DNA from: Thioalkalivibrio sp. ALJ21
GTDB lineage: Bacteria > Pseudomonadota > Gammaproteobacteria > Ectothiorhodospirales > Ectothiorhodospiraceae
DNA: 64,000 nt
Assembly: GCF_000378605.1 (NCBI RefSeq)
Contig: NZ_KB905156.1
Coordinates: 663,209-727,208, forward strand
Direction of reading: 5' to 3'
In this document: positions 9,073 to 17,603 of the stretch, piece by piece
Layout: each line of letters starts with the position of its first letter
Numbering within the stretch: position 1 is the first letter of the stretch
Program-made: the position numbers and the translations under genes
Notes under the pieces: model-generated
The model's input: the letters and a program-made list of their open reading frames with translations, nothing else
Database searches by the model: none
Told to the model about the DNA's origin: nothing

Positions 9073-9804
9073 TCAGGCGCGGGCGATCAGGGTCTGGATT
9101 ACGTGGCCGGCGGCGGTCAGGCCGAAGATCGCGGGCAGGTAGGAGATCGTGCCGTTGACCGAGCGCGGACGACCGCCCTCGACCGGGCGGTGTTCGGTGC
9201 CCTTGCGCGGCTGCTCGATCGAGAACACCACGGGGTAGTCGAGCCGCGCGTCCATGCGGCGCAGGTTCTTGCGCATCTGCCGCGCCAGTGGGCATACGCG
9301 GGTGGACTCCAGCGGGCCGACCCGCACGGCCGTGGGATCGATGCGCCCGCCGGCCCCCATGCTGGAGATCACCGCCTGGCCGCGGCGCTGGGCCCCGGCG
9401 ACCAGGGCGGCCTTGCAGGCGATGGAGTCGATCGCGTCGAGGACGAAGTCGGCGTCTGCCGGCACCAGGTCGGCGATGCTGTCCGGGCGTAGGAACTCGC
9501 GCTGGATGTTCAGCTCGATCTCCGGGTCGATGTCGCGGATGCGCGCCTCCATCACCGCGGTCTTGGGCTGGTCCAGGGTGGAACGCAGGGCGACCAGCTG
9601 GCGGTTCAGGTTGGAGGCGGCGACGACGTCGTGATCCACCAGGGTCATGCGCCCCACCCCGGCGCGGGCGATGGCCTCGGCGGCATAGCTCCCGACGCCG
9701 CCGAGGCCGGCGATGAATACATGCCGGTCGCGCAGGCCGGCGGTGACATCGGGACCCAGCAGGAGGTCCGTGCGTTCGCTGTAGGGATTGTGGGGCGTGC
9801 TCAT
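9073..9804 (-). CDS. tcdA: tRNA threonylcarbamoyladenosine dehydratase
   Basis: A 243-residue E1/ThiF-like enzyme (TcdA/CsdL) that cyclises t6A37 of tRNA to ct6A using ATP. The nucleotide-binding GLGGVGSYAAEAIARAG (about 32-48), DHDVVAASNLNRQ and DAIDS blocks are present. The start ATG at 9804 overlaps the tatD stop codon as ATGA, implying translational coupling; a longer frame upstream is only the tatD shadow. It is the last gene of a five-gene leftward operon. Confidence 0.93.
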   Translation of the reverse strand: MSTPHNPYSERTDLLLGPDVTAGLRDRHVFIAGLGGVGSYAAEAIARAGVGRMTLVDHDVVAASNLNRQLVALRSTLDQPKTAVMEARIRDIDPEIELNIQREFLRPDSIADLVPADADFVLDAIDSIACKAALVAGAQRRGQAVISSMGAGGRIDPTAVRVGPLESTRVCPLARQMRKNLRRMDARLDYPVVFSIEQPRKGTEHRPVEGGRPRSVNGTISYLPAIFGLTAAGHVIQTLIARA

Positions 9805-10583
9805 GAATCCGGGTCGCTCGGGAGCCGGAGGACCCGGCGTGCATTTTGTGACGTGATTATAGCCATCTCGGCCGGGTCGATGTCCCGCAGCCGGGCCAGG
9901 TGGCGGTTCACCTCGGCGGTCATCATCGGTTCGTTGCGCTCGCCCTGGTGCCCGGCCAGCGGCTGATCCGGGGCGTCGGTCTCCACGACCAGGGCCTCCA
10001 GCGGAGCCTCGCGCACCACGCGGTGCAGTCGTTTCGCACGTTCGTAGGTTACCGGCCCGCCGATGCCCAGGCAGCAGCCGAGGTCGGCCGCCTGCCGGGC
10101 CTGCTGCGGCGAGCCGACAAAGGCATGCAGGATGCCGTTCACGCCAGGGTGCTCGCGCAGGCCCTTCAGCACCGCGTCCAGCGCCCGGCGGCTGTGGATG
10201 ATCACCGGCAGGTCGCGTTCGCGGGCGATGGCCAGTTGCCGCGTGTAGAACCGCCACTGGCGGTCCCAGTCCAGTCCGTCCTGGTAGCCATCGAGCCCGA
10301 TCTCGCCGACCGCGATGGTCTCCGGGTGCGTATCCAGCCAGGCCTCCAGGGCGTCGAGGTCCGCGTCCGCATGTGCTTGCAGGAAGATCGGGTGCAGGCC
10401 GTAGGCGACATGCAGGCCCGCGTGCTGGCGGTGCAGGGCCTCCAGGTCCGGCCAGCGTGCCCGCGTAACGCCGGGCAGGACCAGCTCCTTGACCCCGGCG
10501 GCTTGGGCGCGATCCAGCACGGCCGGGCGATCCGGATCGAACGCGTCCAGATCGAGATGGACGTGGGTGTCGATCAGGTGCAC
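9801..10583 (-). CDS. tatD: TatD-family metal-dependent hydrolase
   Basis: A 260-residue TIM-barrel amidohydrolase-like nuclease. DTHVHLD at the N-terminus gives the first metal ligands, followed by GEIGLD, PVIIHSRRA, HAFVGS and VVETDAP, the set expected of TatD/YcfH DNases. The stop codon overlaps the tcdA start, and the upstream aldo/keto reductase ends 15 bases before. Substrate in the cell is not evident; the family removes nucleotides from DNA ends. Confidence 0.9.
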   Translation of the reverse strand: MHLIDTHVHLDLDAFDPDRPAVLDRAQAAGVKELVLPGVTRARWPDLEALHRQHAGLHVAYGLHPIFLQAHADADLDALEAWLDTHPETIAVGEIGLDGYQDGLDWDRQWRFYTRQLAIARERDLPVIIHSRRALDAVLKGLREHPGVNGILHAFVGSPQQARQAADLGCCLGIGGPVTYERAKRLHRVVREAPLEALVVETDAPDQPLAGHQGERNEPMMTAEVNRHLARLRDIDPAEMAIITSQNARRVLRLPSDPDS

Positions 10584-10598
10584 CGGGCCCTCCCGGAT

Positions 10599-11633
10599 CT
10601 ATGGGCAGGGGTAGGTATAGCGGGCGTGGATGGCCTCGATGGCCTCCAGCGCGGCGTCGGGCAGGGTGATGTCGATGGTCGCGATGTTCTCGCGCAGCTG
10701 CTCCATCGTGGTTGCCCCGATCAGGTTGCTGGTCACGAAAGGCTGCTGGTTGATGAAGGCCAGCGCCAGCTGCGACGGGGTCAGGCCGTGTTCGCGCGCC
10801 AGACGCGCGTACTCTGCGGTGGCGGCCAGGCCGGATTCGTTGCTGTAGCGCTGGAAGCGCTCGAACAGCGTCAGGCGCGCCCCCGCGGGCTTCGCCCCGT
10901 CGAGGTACTTGCCGGAGAGCATGCCGAAGGCCAGCGGCGAATAGGCCAGCAGGCCGGCATCCTCGCGGATGGCCATCTCCGCCAGCCCCGCCTCGAAGCT
11001 GCGGTTGAGCAGATTGTAGGGGTTCTGGATGGAGACGATGCGCTCGGACAGGCCGCGGTCATGGGCGCGGATCCACTCCATGAACCCCCACGGGGTCTCG
11101 TTGGAGATGCCGATGGTGCGCACGCGGCCGCTCTCAACCAGTGCCTTCAGCGCCGCCGCGGTCTCCTCGATCGGGGTTGCGCTTGCGTCCGGTTTGTGGA
11201 CGTAGCCGAGCTGGCCGAAGAAGTTGGTGGCGCGCGCCGGCCAGTGGACCTGGTACAGGTCCAGGTAGTCGGTCTGCAGGCGCTGAAGGCTGTCGTTCAG
11301 GGCCTGCTCGATGTGTTCGCGGTTCAGCTGCGGGCCGCCGCGCAGGTAGTCGATCATGCCGGGGCCGGCGACCTTGCTGGCCAGCACCACGCGGTCGCGG
11401 TTGCCGCGCTTCGCCAGCCAGCTGCCGATATAGGTCTCGGTCAGGCCCTGGGTCTCCGCGCGCGGCGGGACCGGGTACATCTCGGCGGCATCGATCAGGT
11501 TCACGCCCTGGTCGAGTGCGTAGTCCAGCTGTTCGTGGGCCTCGGCCTCGGTGTTCTGCTCGCCCCAGGTCATCGTGCCCAGGCCGATCAGGCTGACCTC
11601 GATATCGGTACGTCCCAGTTTGCGGTATTGCAT
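10599..11633 (-). CDS. Aldo/keto reductase, Tas family
   Basis: A 344-residue NADP-dependent aldo/keto reductase resembling E. coli Tas (MQYRKLGRTDIEVS start, GTMTWGEQN). Catalytic residues of the family are visible: Asp and Tyr in NLIDAAEMYPVPPR, Lys in VLASKVAG and His in YQVHWP. ATG at 11633 is chosen because homology starts there; the upstream open frame is a shadow of the FIST gene. It lies 25 bases after the FIST gene and 15 before tatD. Confidence 0.92.
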   Translation of the reverse strand: MQYRKLGRTDIEVSLIGLGTMTWGEQNTEAEAHEQLDYALDQGVNLIDAAEMYPVPPRAETQGLTETYIGSWLAKRGNRDRVVLASKVAGPGMIDYLRGGPQLNREHIEQALNDSLQRLQTDYLDLYQVHWPARATNFFGQLGYVHKPDASATPIEETAAALKALVESGRVRTIGISNETPWGFMEWIRAHDRGLSERIVSIQNPYNLLNRSFEAGLAEMAIREDAGLLAYSPLAFGMLSGKYLDGAKPAGARLTLFERFQRYSNESGLAATAEYARLAREHGLTPSQLALAFINQQPFVTSNLIGATTMEQLRENIATIDITLPDAALEAIEAIHARYTYPCP

Positions 11634-11658
11634 GCCAGTCCCTTGCCTCGTGGGCGGT

Positions 11659-12786
11659 TCAGGTGAACAGAGTGAGGACCCCGGTGTAGCCGTACAGGCG
11701 GTTGGCGAAGATCTCGCCATTGGCGAAAAAGCCGACCAGGGGCACATCTCCCAGACCCTGCTGCACGATCGCCAGTTCCGTGCCCTCCTGGCCGAACTGG
11801 TGGCGCCCGCGCCCGATGCAGGAGACATAGATCGCCCCGCGAATCCCGTTCGGGGCCTGGGCGCGAATCTGCTCCAGCATGCGCTCGAGGTCCTCGCGGG
11901 CGGCCTGGCCGTCGCGGCGCACGAACAGGATCTTCTGCCCGGGCTCCAGCAGTTCGCCGACCGCGAGCACCTCCTGATCGAGGTCCACGCCGATGATGTT
12001 GCGGACCCGGTAGTCGCCGGTGTCCGAGCCGGGGATCGGGAAGCCGACCAGGATGTAGCCCAGCGCCCGCTCCAGGTCGCGCGACAGGACGTCGCCGATG
12101 ATGCCCTTGAACGCCGGCAGCGCCCGCTGACCATCCAGCTGCACGATGATGTTGCGCCAGGTTTCGGTCAGCTCGTGCTGGCCGGGCAGCGGGGTACAGC
12201 CCTGGCTGTGGCGGGCGGCGATCGCGACATCGTCGCGCAGCGCGAGTCCGGTGATGCCCGAGGCGACCACGCCGTCGGCGATCTGCACCGCCCCCTCCTC
12301 GCCGGAGTGGATGCCGCCGGTGGCGAACCAGGCAGTCCGGTCGCCGATCTCGGTCAGCACGGCCTCCACACCCTCCGTGCGCGGATCGGCATTGAGCAGC
12401 AGGCGGCCCGGGGTGGCGGGGTCGAGAAAGCCGTCCAGGGCCTGCTTCAGCTCGTCCAGGCTGTGGACCGGACGCTGGATCACGCGCGCGGAACCGGCCG
12501 GGAAGTCGCCGATCATCAGGGTAATCGCCACGTCTTCGTAGAATTCCTGGTCCGGCCCGATCACGGCCATGCCCATGCCGCCGACGAAATGGTCCACCCC
12601 GAGTTCCTTGCGCAGCGTGTCCATGACCAGGCGGGCATTGCGGCTCAGCGCGTCGGAGACGTAGATAAAGCCCACGCGCACGGTCTCCGGATCCCGGGGC
12701 GGCAACGGGCCTAGCCCCTGGATCAGTTCCGTGGCGAGGGTGCGCGGGTCCTTGCCGCTGGCGGCGGTACTGACAAAGCGTTCCAT
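11659..12786 (-). CDS. FIST N/FIST C domain sensory protein
   Basis: A 375-residue protein with the FIST N and FIST C domains, thought from neighbourhood studies to bind small ligands such as amino acids. FIST N (about 30-220) carries GGMG and TGGIHSGEEGAVQIADGVV; FIST C (about 225-355) carries CIGRG and GFFANGEI. There is no output domain, signal peptide or membrane segment, so it would act with separate partners. ATG at 12786 follows an in-frame TTG by one codon. It is second in the leftward operon ending in tcdA. Confidence 0.85.
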   Translation of the reverse strand: MERFVSTAASGKDPRTLATELIQGLGPLPPRDPETVRVGFIYVSDALSRNARLVMDTLRKELGVDHFVGGMGMAVIGPDQEFYEDVAITLMIGDFPAGSARVIQRPVHSLDELKQALDGFLDPATPGRLLLNADPRTEGVEAVLTEIGDRTAWFATGGIHSGEEGAVQIADGVVASGITGLALRDDVAIAARHSQGCTPLPGQHELTETWRNIIVQLDGQRALPAFKGIIGDVLSRDLERALGYILVGFPIPGSDTGDYRVRNIIGVDLDQEVLAVGELLEPGQKILFVRRDGQAAREDLERMLEQIRAQAPNGIRGAIYVSCIGRGRHQFGQEGTELAIVQQGLGDVPLVGFFANGEIFANRLYGYTGVLTLFT

Positions 12787-12803
12787 CAACGTTCAGGACT
12801 CCA

Positions 12804-13262
12804 TCAAAGCCCGAGCTGCTCCAGCATGCTAAGGGCCTCGTTGTCGGTTTCGGGGATGCCGCGCTGGACCGTCATCCGGTCGTTCTCCGCGAACTCCAGG
12901 CGGGCATGGTGGCGGGTGTCCAGTTCCTCCAGGAACCAGGCGATCTCGGAGGGGTGGACCGCCCGTTCACCCCGCATCAGGTGGCGCGCGAGGATCGCGT
13001 CCTCGCGGACGTCCAGATACAGCGGCTGGGGCAGCGCCAGTGGCAGCACATGGGTCTGTACCAGCCACTCGATGGGCGTTGGACGCCGCGCCGGCAGGCG
13101 GCGGCTGTCGATGCGGAAGTGCCCGCCGCCGCCAGGCTGCTTCAGCAGCTCCTCCAGCCAGTCGCCCTCGAAGCCCTGGTGCACGATCAGCGAACGGCCG
13201 GTATAGCGGCTGCGAAAGCGTTCCATCTGTTGCGCGGGGCGTGGCCCGAACAGTCCGAACAC
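12804..13262 (-). CDS. Hypothetical protein, first gene of FIST-tatD-tcdA operon
   Basis: A 152-residue soluble protein I do not recognise. It starts with GTG (GGAG seven bases upstream) and reads MFGLFGPRPAQQMERF. It is rich in Arg and Glu, with predicted alternating strands and helices and no membrane segments, cysteines or metal motifs. Only 17 bases separate it from the FIST gene, so it is probably the promoter-proximal gene of the operon. Confidence 0.7.
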   Translation of the reverse strand: MFGLFGPRPAQQMERFRSRYTGRSLIVHQGFEGDWLEELLKQPGGGGHFRIDSRRLPARRPTPIEWLVQTHVLPLALPQPLYLDVREDAILARHLMRGERAVHPSEIAWFLEELDTRHHARLEFAENDRMTVQRGIPETDNEALSMLEQLGL

Positions 13263-13318
13263 GGCAACTCCATGGGTCCAGGTGGATCGTCGGAATGCTA
13301 GCCCAAACGCCTGTCACC

Positions 13319-13345
13319 ACAAAAAAGCCCCGCCGGAGCGGGGCT
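13319..13345 (-). terminator. Rho-independent terminator of prk
   Basis: On the minus strand the stem AGCCCCGC / GCGGGGCT (13338-13345 with 13326-13333) is followed by a run of T residues (13321-13326). It begins 25 bases past the prk stop codon. Confidence 0.88.
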
Positions 13346-13370
13346 AGGGGAACTTCCGGAACGCTTGTGC

Positions 13371-14261
13371 TCAGCCGCGACGCGACAGCATGTCGTGGAT
13401 GATCGGCGCGAGGATGACCTCCATCGCGAAGCTCATCTTGCCGCCGGGCACGACGATGGTGTTCGGCCGGGACATGAAGGAGTCGGGCAGCATGTTCAGC
13501 AGGTAGGGGAAGTCCACCCCGAATTTCTTCGGCTCCCTGAAGCGGATCACCACCATGCTTTCGTCCGGGGTGGGGATGTCGCGGGCGATGAACGGGTTGG
13601 AGGTGTCCACCGTCGGCACGCGCTGGAAGTTGATGTCGGTGTGGCCGAACTGCGGGGTGATGTAGTTCACGTAGTCCGGCATGCGGCGCAGGATCGTGTC
13701 CACAATCGCCTCGGCGGAGTAGCCGCGCTCGGCATTGTCGCGGAAGATCTTCTGGATCCACTCGAGGTTCACGATCGGCACCACGCCGATGCCCAGGTCC
13801 ACGTGCTGCGCGGCATTTACTTCACCGTTCACGACCAGGCCGTGCAGGCCTTCGTAGAACATCAGGTCGGTACCCGGCTGGATCTCTTCCCAGGGGGTGA
13901 ACTCGCCCGGGCCGAGGTTGGTGCCGAGACGCTCGTTGTGGGCGGCGGCTTCCTCGTCGGAGTGCAGGTAGTAGCGCTTCTGGCCCTGGCCGGTCTCGCC
14001 GTAGGTCTTGAACAGATCCTCGATGCGATCGAACAGGTTGGCCTCGGGGCCGAAATGCGAGAAGTGCTGATTGCCTTCGTCGGCGGCCTTCTTCATGGCC
14101 TCCTTCATCGCCTTGCGGTCATAGCGATGGAAGCTGTCGCCCTCGATGACGACCGGGTTGATTTGTTCGCGACGGAAGATCGACTCGAACGAGCGCTTGA
14201 CGGTGGAGGTGCCGGCCCCCGAGGAGCCGGTCACCGCGATCACGGGATGTTTTTGCGACAT
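13371..14261 (-). CDS. prk: Phosphoribulokinase
   Basis: A 296-residue class I (proteobacterial) phosphoribulokinase, phosphorylating ribulose 5-phosphate to ribulose 1,5-bisphosphate for Rubisco. The P-loop GSSGAGTS is at residues 12-19; EGDSFHRYDR, FSHFGPEANLFD and FYEGLHG follow as in other PrkA enzymes. Its presence implies a Calvin-Benson cycle. ATG at 14261 has AAGGAG upstream. It lies 36 bases after the SLC13 transporter gene on the same strand and ends in its own terminator. Confidence 0.97.
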   Translation of the reverse strand: MSQKHPVIAVTGSSGAGTSTVKRSFESIFRREQINPVVIEGDSFHRYDRKAMKEAMKKAADEGNQHFSHFGPEANLFDRIEDLFKTYGETGQGQKRYYLHSDEEAAAHNERLGTNLGPGEFTPWEEIQPGTDLMFYEGLHGLVVNGEVNAAQHVDLGIGVVPIVNLEWIQKIFRDNAERGYSAEAIVDTILRRMPDYVNYITPQFGHTDINFQRVPTVDTSNPFIARDIPTPDESMVVIRFREPKKFGVDFPYLLNMLPDSFMSRPNTIVVPGGKMSFAMEVILAPIIHDMLSRRG

Positions 14262-14297
14262 GGGGTTTCTCCTTGCAAACGAAGCTGCGACAAGTTG

Positions 14298-16136
14298 TCA
14301 GAAAATGAGATTGAGCATCAACATGGCCACGATACCGAACAGCAGCGTCATGATGCCGCCGGCCTTCATGTAGTCCTTCACCCGGTAGCCGCCGGGGCCC
14401 ATGATCAGGGCGTTCACCTGATGGGTCGGGATCAGGAAGGAATTCGAGGTGGCGATCGCCACGGTCAGTGCGAACACGCGCGGGTCGGCGTCCATGCCCG
14501 CGGCTTGGGCGGCGACCGCGAAGTTGATCGCCAGCGGGACCAGCAGCACGGTCGCGCCGACATTGGACATGACCAGTGTAAAGAACGTGGCCAGCGCGAA
14601 GATCGTCGCCTGCAGCACCCAGGGCGGGACGGTCCCCAGCAGCTCCAGCGTGTTCTGCGCAATCCAGGCGGCGGTGCCGGTGTTCTCCACCGCCATCCCC
14701 AGCGGTATCAGCGAGGCCAGCAGGAACACCGTCTTCCAGCTGACCGAGCGGTAGGCGTCGTCGAGGCTGATCACGCCGGTCAGGATCATGCCCAGCGCGC
14801 CGGTCAGCAGCGCTACCGACAGCATCAGGTCGGTGAACAGGATCAGGCCCACCGTCAGCGCCAGGAAGAACAGCGCATGTGGGACCTTGGAAGGACGCAG
14901 TTCCTCGCGCGGGTAGTCGGAAGTGATCACGACAAAATCGCGATCCTTGTCCAGGCGCGCCAGTGACTCCCAGGTGCAGTGCACGACCAGGATGTCGCCG
15001 ATCTCGAGCGGGATGTCACGCAGGCCCTCGCCGAAGGTTTCGCTGCCCCGCTGGATGCGCATCACCGACAGGCCGTAGGTCTGGCGCATGGCCAGTTCGG
15101 TCACGGTCTTGCCCGCGAGGTTGGAGCCGGGGGCGATCGCGACCTCGGCGACCCCGGAACGGCTGGTGTCCAGCGCGTTCGCGAACACGTCCAGCCGGGT
15201 GGTCGGGCGCTTGCGCGTGCCTTCGCACAGCTTTTCCATGCGCGCGGGACTGGCGAGCACGGCCAGGTGCGAGTTGGCCTGGATCTCGTAGCCGGTCCAG
15301 GGCGCCATGCGCAGTTCGTCGCGCACATAGGTGCCGACGATCGCGATCCCGGTCTCGCGCTCGATCTCGGCCACGGTGCGGCCCACCAGTGGATCCTTCT
15401 CGGGCACGAACACCTCGTGGATCTCGTAGGACAGGCCGTACACGCGCTGGAAATATTCTTGTGCGCTCTCGCGCTGCGCGGACTTGGACTTGACCGACGG
15501 CAGTACGAAACGGCCCAGCACCACGAAGTAGACGATGGTGGTGGCCAGCAGCGCGAGGCCGATCGGGGTTACGTCGAACAGCTGGAAGGGCTCCATGTTC
15601 GACGGCAGCAGGTCATTCAGCAGGATCAGCGGGCTGGAACCGACCAGGGTGATGGTGCCGCCGACGATCGCGGCGAAGCCCATTGGCATCAGCAGGCGCG
15701 ACAGCGGGATCCCGAGGCGGCTGGAGATCCGGCTCATCACCGGCATGAACAGCGCGGCGGCGCCGATGTTCTGCATGAAGCTCGAGATGACGCCGACGGT
15801 GCCGGAGACCGTCGGGATGATGCTCTTCTCGGTGGTGCCGCCCACGCGCATGATGAAGGCGGCCACCTTGTGCATCACGCCGGTCTTGTCGAGACCGGCG
15901 CCGATGATCATCACCGCGATGATCGCGATCACCGCATTGGAGGCAAAACCGCTGAACAGTTCGTCCTGCGCGACCAGCAGCCCGAGCCCGGGCACCAGGG
16001 TCAGCAGGCCGAGCAGCACCATCACCGAGATGGCAGCCAGGTCCACACGGATGACCTCCGTCACAAACAGGAAGATGGTGAACGCCAGCAGCGCGAGCAC
16101 CACGATCATCTCGGTGGTCAGCGTAAGGTTTTCCAT
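14298..16136 (-). CDS. SLC13-family permease with two RCK_C domains
   Basis: A 612-residue membrane protein of the SLC13/DASS ion transporter superfamily (sodium-coupled sulfate, dicarboxylate or similar anions). About five to six N-terminal TM helices are followed by a soluble insert (about 200-420) with two TrkA-C (RCK_C) domains, then further helices ending TSNSFLIPTHQVNALIMGPGGY, a family signature. ATG at 16136 (MENLTLTTEM) is used; the longer frame adds an improbable Pro-rich leader. It precedes prk by 36 bases, so its substrate may matter to autotrophic growth. Confidence 0.88.
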   Translation of the reverse strand: MENLTLTTEMIVVLALLAFTIFLFVTEVIRVDLAAISVMVLLGLLTLVPGLGLLVAQDELFSGFASNAVIAIIAVMIIGAGLDKTGVMHKVAAFIMRVGGTTEKSIIPTVSGTVGVISSFMQNIGAAALFMPVMSRISSRLGIPLSRLLMPMGFAAIVGGTITLVGSSPLILLNDLLPSNMEPFQLFDVTPIGLALLATTIVYFVVLGRFVLPSVKSKSAQRESAQEYFQRVYGLSYEIHEVFVPEKDPLVGRTVAEIERETGIAIVGTYVRDELRMAPWTGYEIQANSHLAVLASPARMEKLCEGTRKRPTTRLDVFANALDTSRSGVAEVAIAPGSNLAGKTVTELAMRQTYGLSVMRIQRGSETFGEGLRDIPLEIGDILVVHCTWESLARLDKDRDFVVITSDYPREELRPSKVPHALFFLALTVGLILFTDLMLSVALLTGALGMILTGVISLDDAYRSVSWKTVFLLASLIPLGMAVENTGTAAWIAQNTLELLGTVPPWVLQATIFALATFFTLVMSNVGATVLLVPLAINFAVAAQAAGMDADPRVFALTVAIATSNSFLIPTHQVNALIMGPGGYRVKDYMKAGGIMTLLFGIVAMLMLNLIF

Positions 16137-16386
16137 GTATCGATTTCGTGTCCTGAAGACCCGCACCGGACGGTGCAGGGCCGGGGCTGAGGGGGCTGGC
16201 GAGTGGCCCTGGCCGGTAGCCAGTGGCGTGGGAGGCGTCGCCGGTGCTCCCCCTTGGAAGCGCGCGATTATTTCATCCCGGGCGGTTGGACGCAAAAACC
16301 GGGCCGTTTGGACCTTTCGCCAGACGCTGGCTGTCGTACGCCGGCCGGTCGGTTATGCTGGACGAAAACCGTCAGGGAGACGCCTC

Positions 16387-17235
16387 ATGTCCGATGCCCC
16401 GCTTTGCCGTTTCGAGACCATCGTGCTGGCGACCGACGGGTCCGAGTTCAGCGAGTCGGCCGAGGCCGTTGGCCTGGATCTGGCTCAGCGTTGCGGGGCC
16501 CGGCTCATCCTCGCCCGTATCATTCCGACCGATACGCAACACGACGCGCTGTCGCCCCGGCGCAGCCACGATGCGAGCGTGACCGCGCAGGGTGACCTGG
16601 ACGTGCTCGAGAAAAAGGCGCGTGAACAGGGCCTCGATGCCCTGCCCATCCTGCGCCACGGGGTGGACCGGCACCAGGAGATCGTCAAGATCGCCGAGGA
16701 GTACAAGGCCGGTCTGATCGTGATCGGACGCCGCGACCGCAACGATCTCGCGCGTCTGATGGTCGGCGACGCGACGCGCAAGGTGGTGGGCACGGCGCCG
16801 TGTAACGTCATGGTCGTTCCGCGTGGCGCGCAGGCGCCGCACCGGGGGCTGCTGGTCGGGACCGATGGCTCCGAACTGGGCGATCAGGCGGCGCGCGCGG
16901 CGATCGAGCTCGCCGGCTATTGCCAGTTGCCGATCACCATCGCCTCGGTTGCCGTGCCCGGCCAGAGTGACGAACGCCGCCAGGAGGGTGTGGATGCGAT
17001 CCAGCGCCTGCAGGGCGAGGCCCGGGAGCAGGGCCTTCAGGCGGACGCGACCTTCGAGGAAGGCCGCGCCGAGGTCACCCTGATTGACGTGGCGCGGCGT
17101 GACAACCGTGACCTGATCGTCGTGGGCAGCCACGGGCGCACCGGCCTCAAGCGTCTGCTGATGGGCTCGGTATCCGAGCGCGTGATCGGCGGCGCCGACT
17201 GCCCGGTGCTGGTGGTCAAGGACCTCCAAGTCTAA
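16387..17235 (+). CDS. Tandem universal stress protein
   Basis: A 282-residue protein of two UspA domains (about 7-150 and 155-280). Each has an ATDGSE or GTDGSE first strand and the second ends in the ATP-binding GSHGRTGLKRLLMGSVSERV motif; the first has the weaker GRRDRNDLARLMVGD. Such tandem proteins are cytoplasmic stress factors and often bind ATP. ATG at 16387 follows a GGGAGACGCCTC leader. It is divergent from the SLC13-prk operon. Confidence 0.93.
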   Translation: MSDAPLCRFETIVLATDGSEFSESAEAVGLDLAQRCGARLILARIIPTDTQHDALSPRRSHDASVTAQGDLDVLEKKAREQGLDALPILRHGVDRHQEIVKIAEEYKAGLIVIGRRDRNDLARLMVGDATRKVVGTAPCNVMVVPRGAQAPHRGLLVGTDGSELGDQAARAAIELAGYCQLPITIASVAVPGQSDERRQEGVDAIQRLQGEAREQGLQADATFEEGRAEVTLIDVARRDNRDLIVVGSHGRTGLKRLLMGSVSERVIGGADCPVLVVKDLQV

Positions 17236-17274
17236 TTGCACCCCCTGGTTCTCGATTCCCCCTGAACCCTTTTT

Positions 17275-17296
17275 GCCCGGCTTTTGCCGGGTTCTT
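17275..17296 (+). terminator. Probable terminator of the universal stress gene
   Basis: The stem CCCGGC-TTTT-GCCGGG (17276-17281 with 17286-17291) is followed by TTCTTC. It lies 40 bases past the stop codon. The T-run is short, so termination may be partial. Confidence 0.6.
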
Positions 17297-17309
17297 CAAC
17301 TGGATTCCT

Positions 17310-17597
17310 CTAGGGAAACACTGATTCATGTACACACTCGCGTTGGTACCCCAGGTTTTCCGAGACAAGGCGCGTCGTGCAGTGGGTAGTGGTTCTACCC
17401 GCAAGCGGCGCAACGCAGGATCGGGGAACCTGGGGTGCCAACCCCACAACTTAATGAACGAAGGGGCTCGGCCGCTTTTGCGTGCGCACTGCGTTGCGGC
17501 TCCCTTGTGCAGAATGACTGCACGGCGGTCACCGCGCCTTGTTCGCACGCAAAAGCGACTCGAGCGCGAGCGTGTACATGAATCAGTGTTTCCCTAG
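17310..17597. mobile_element. MITE-like inverted-repeat element, copy 1 (288 bp)
   Basis: The ends form a 33-bp inverted repeat with one mismatch: left CTAGGGAAACACTGATTCAT..., right ...ATGAATCAGTGTTTCCCTAG. The boundary reads C-TA-element-TA-G, as expected for an IS630/mariner-type insertion into CTAG with TA duplication. Inside are nested inverted repeats (17343-17363 with 17421-17441; 17365-17374 with 17533-17542; a perfect 13-bp pair GCTTTTGCGTGCG / CGCACGCAAAAGC). No credible transposase or protein is encoded. It ends six bases before the uup start codon. Confidence 0.85.
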
Positions 17598-17603
17598 ATC
17601 CCG

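Noticed and set aside
17328-17597. Small open frames inside the MITE-like elements
   Set aside because: They follow palindromic repeat sequence, have no shared product between the two copies and no ribosome site.
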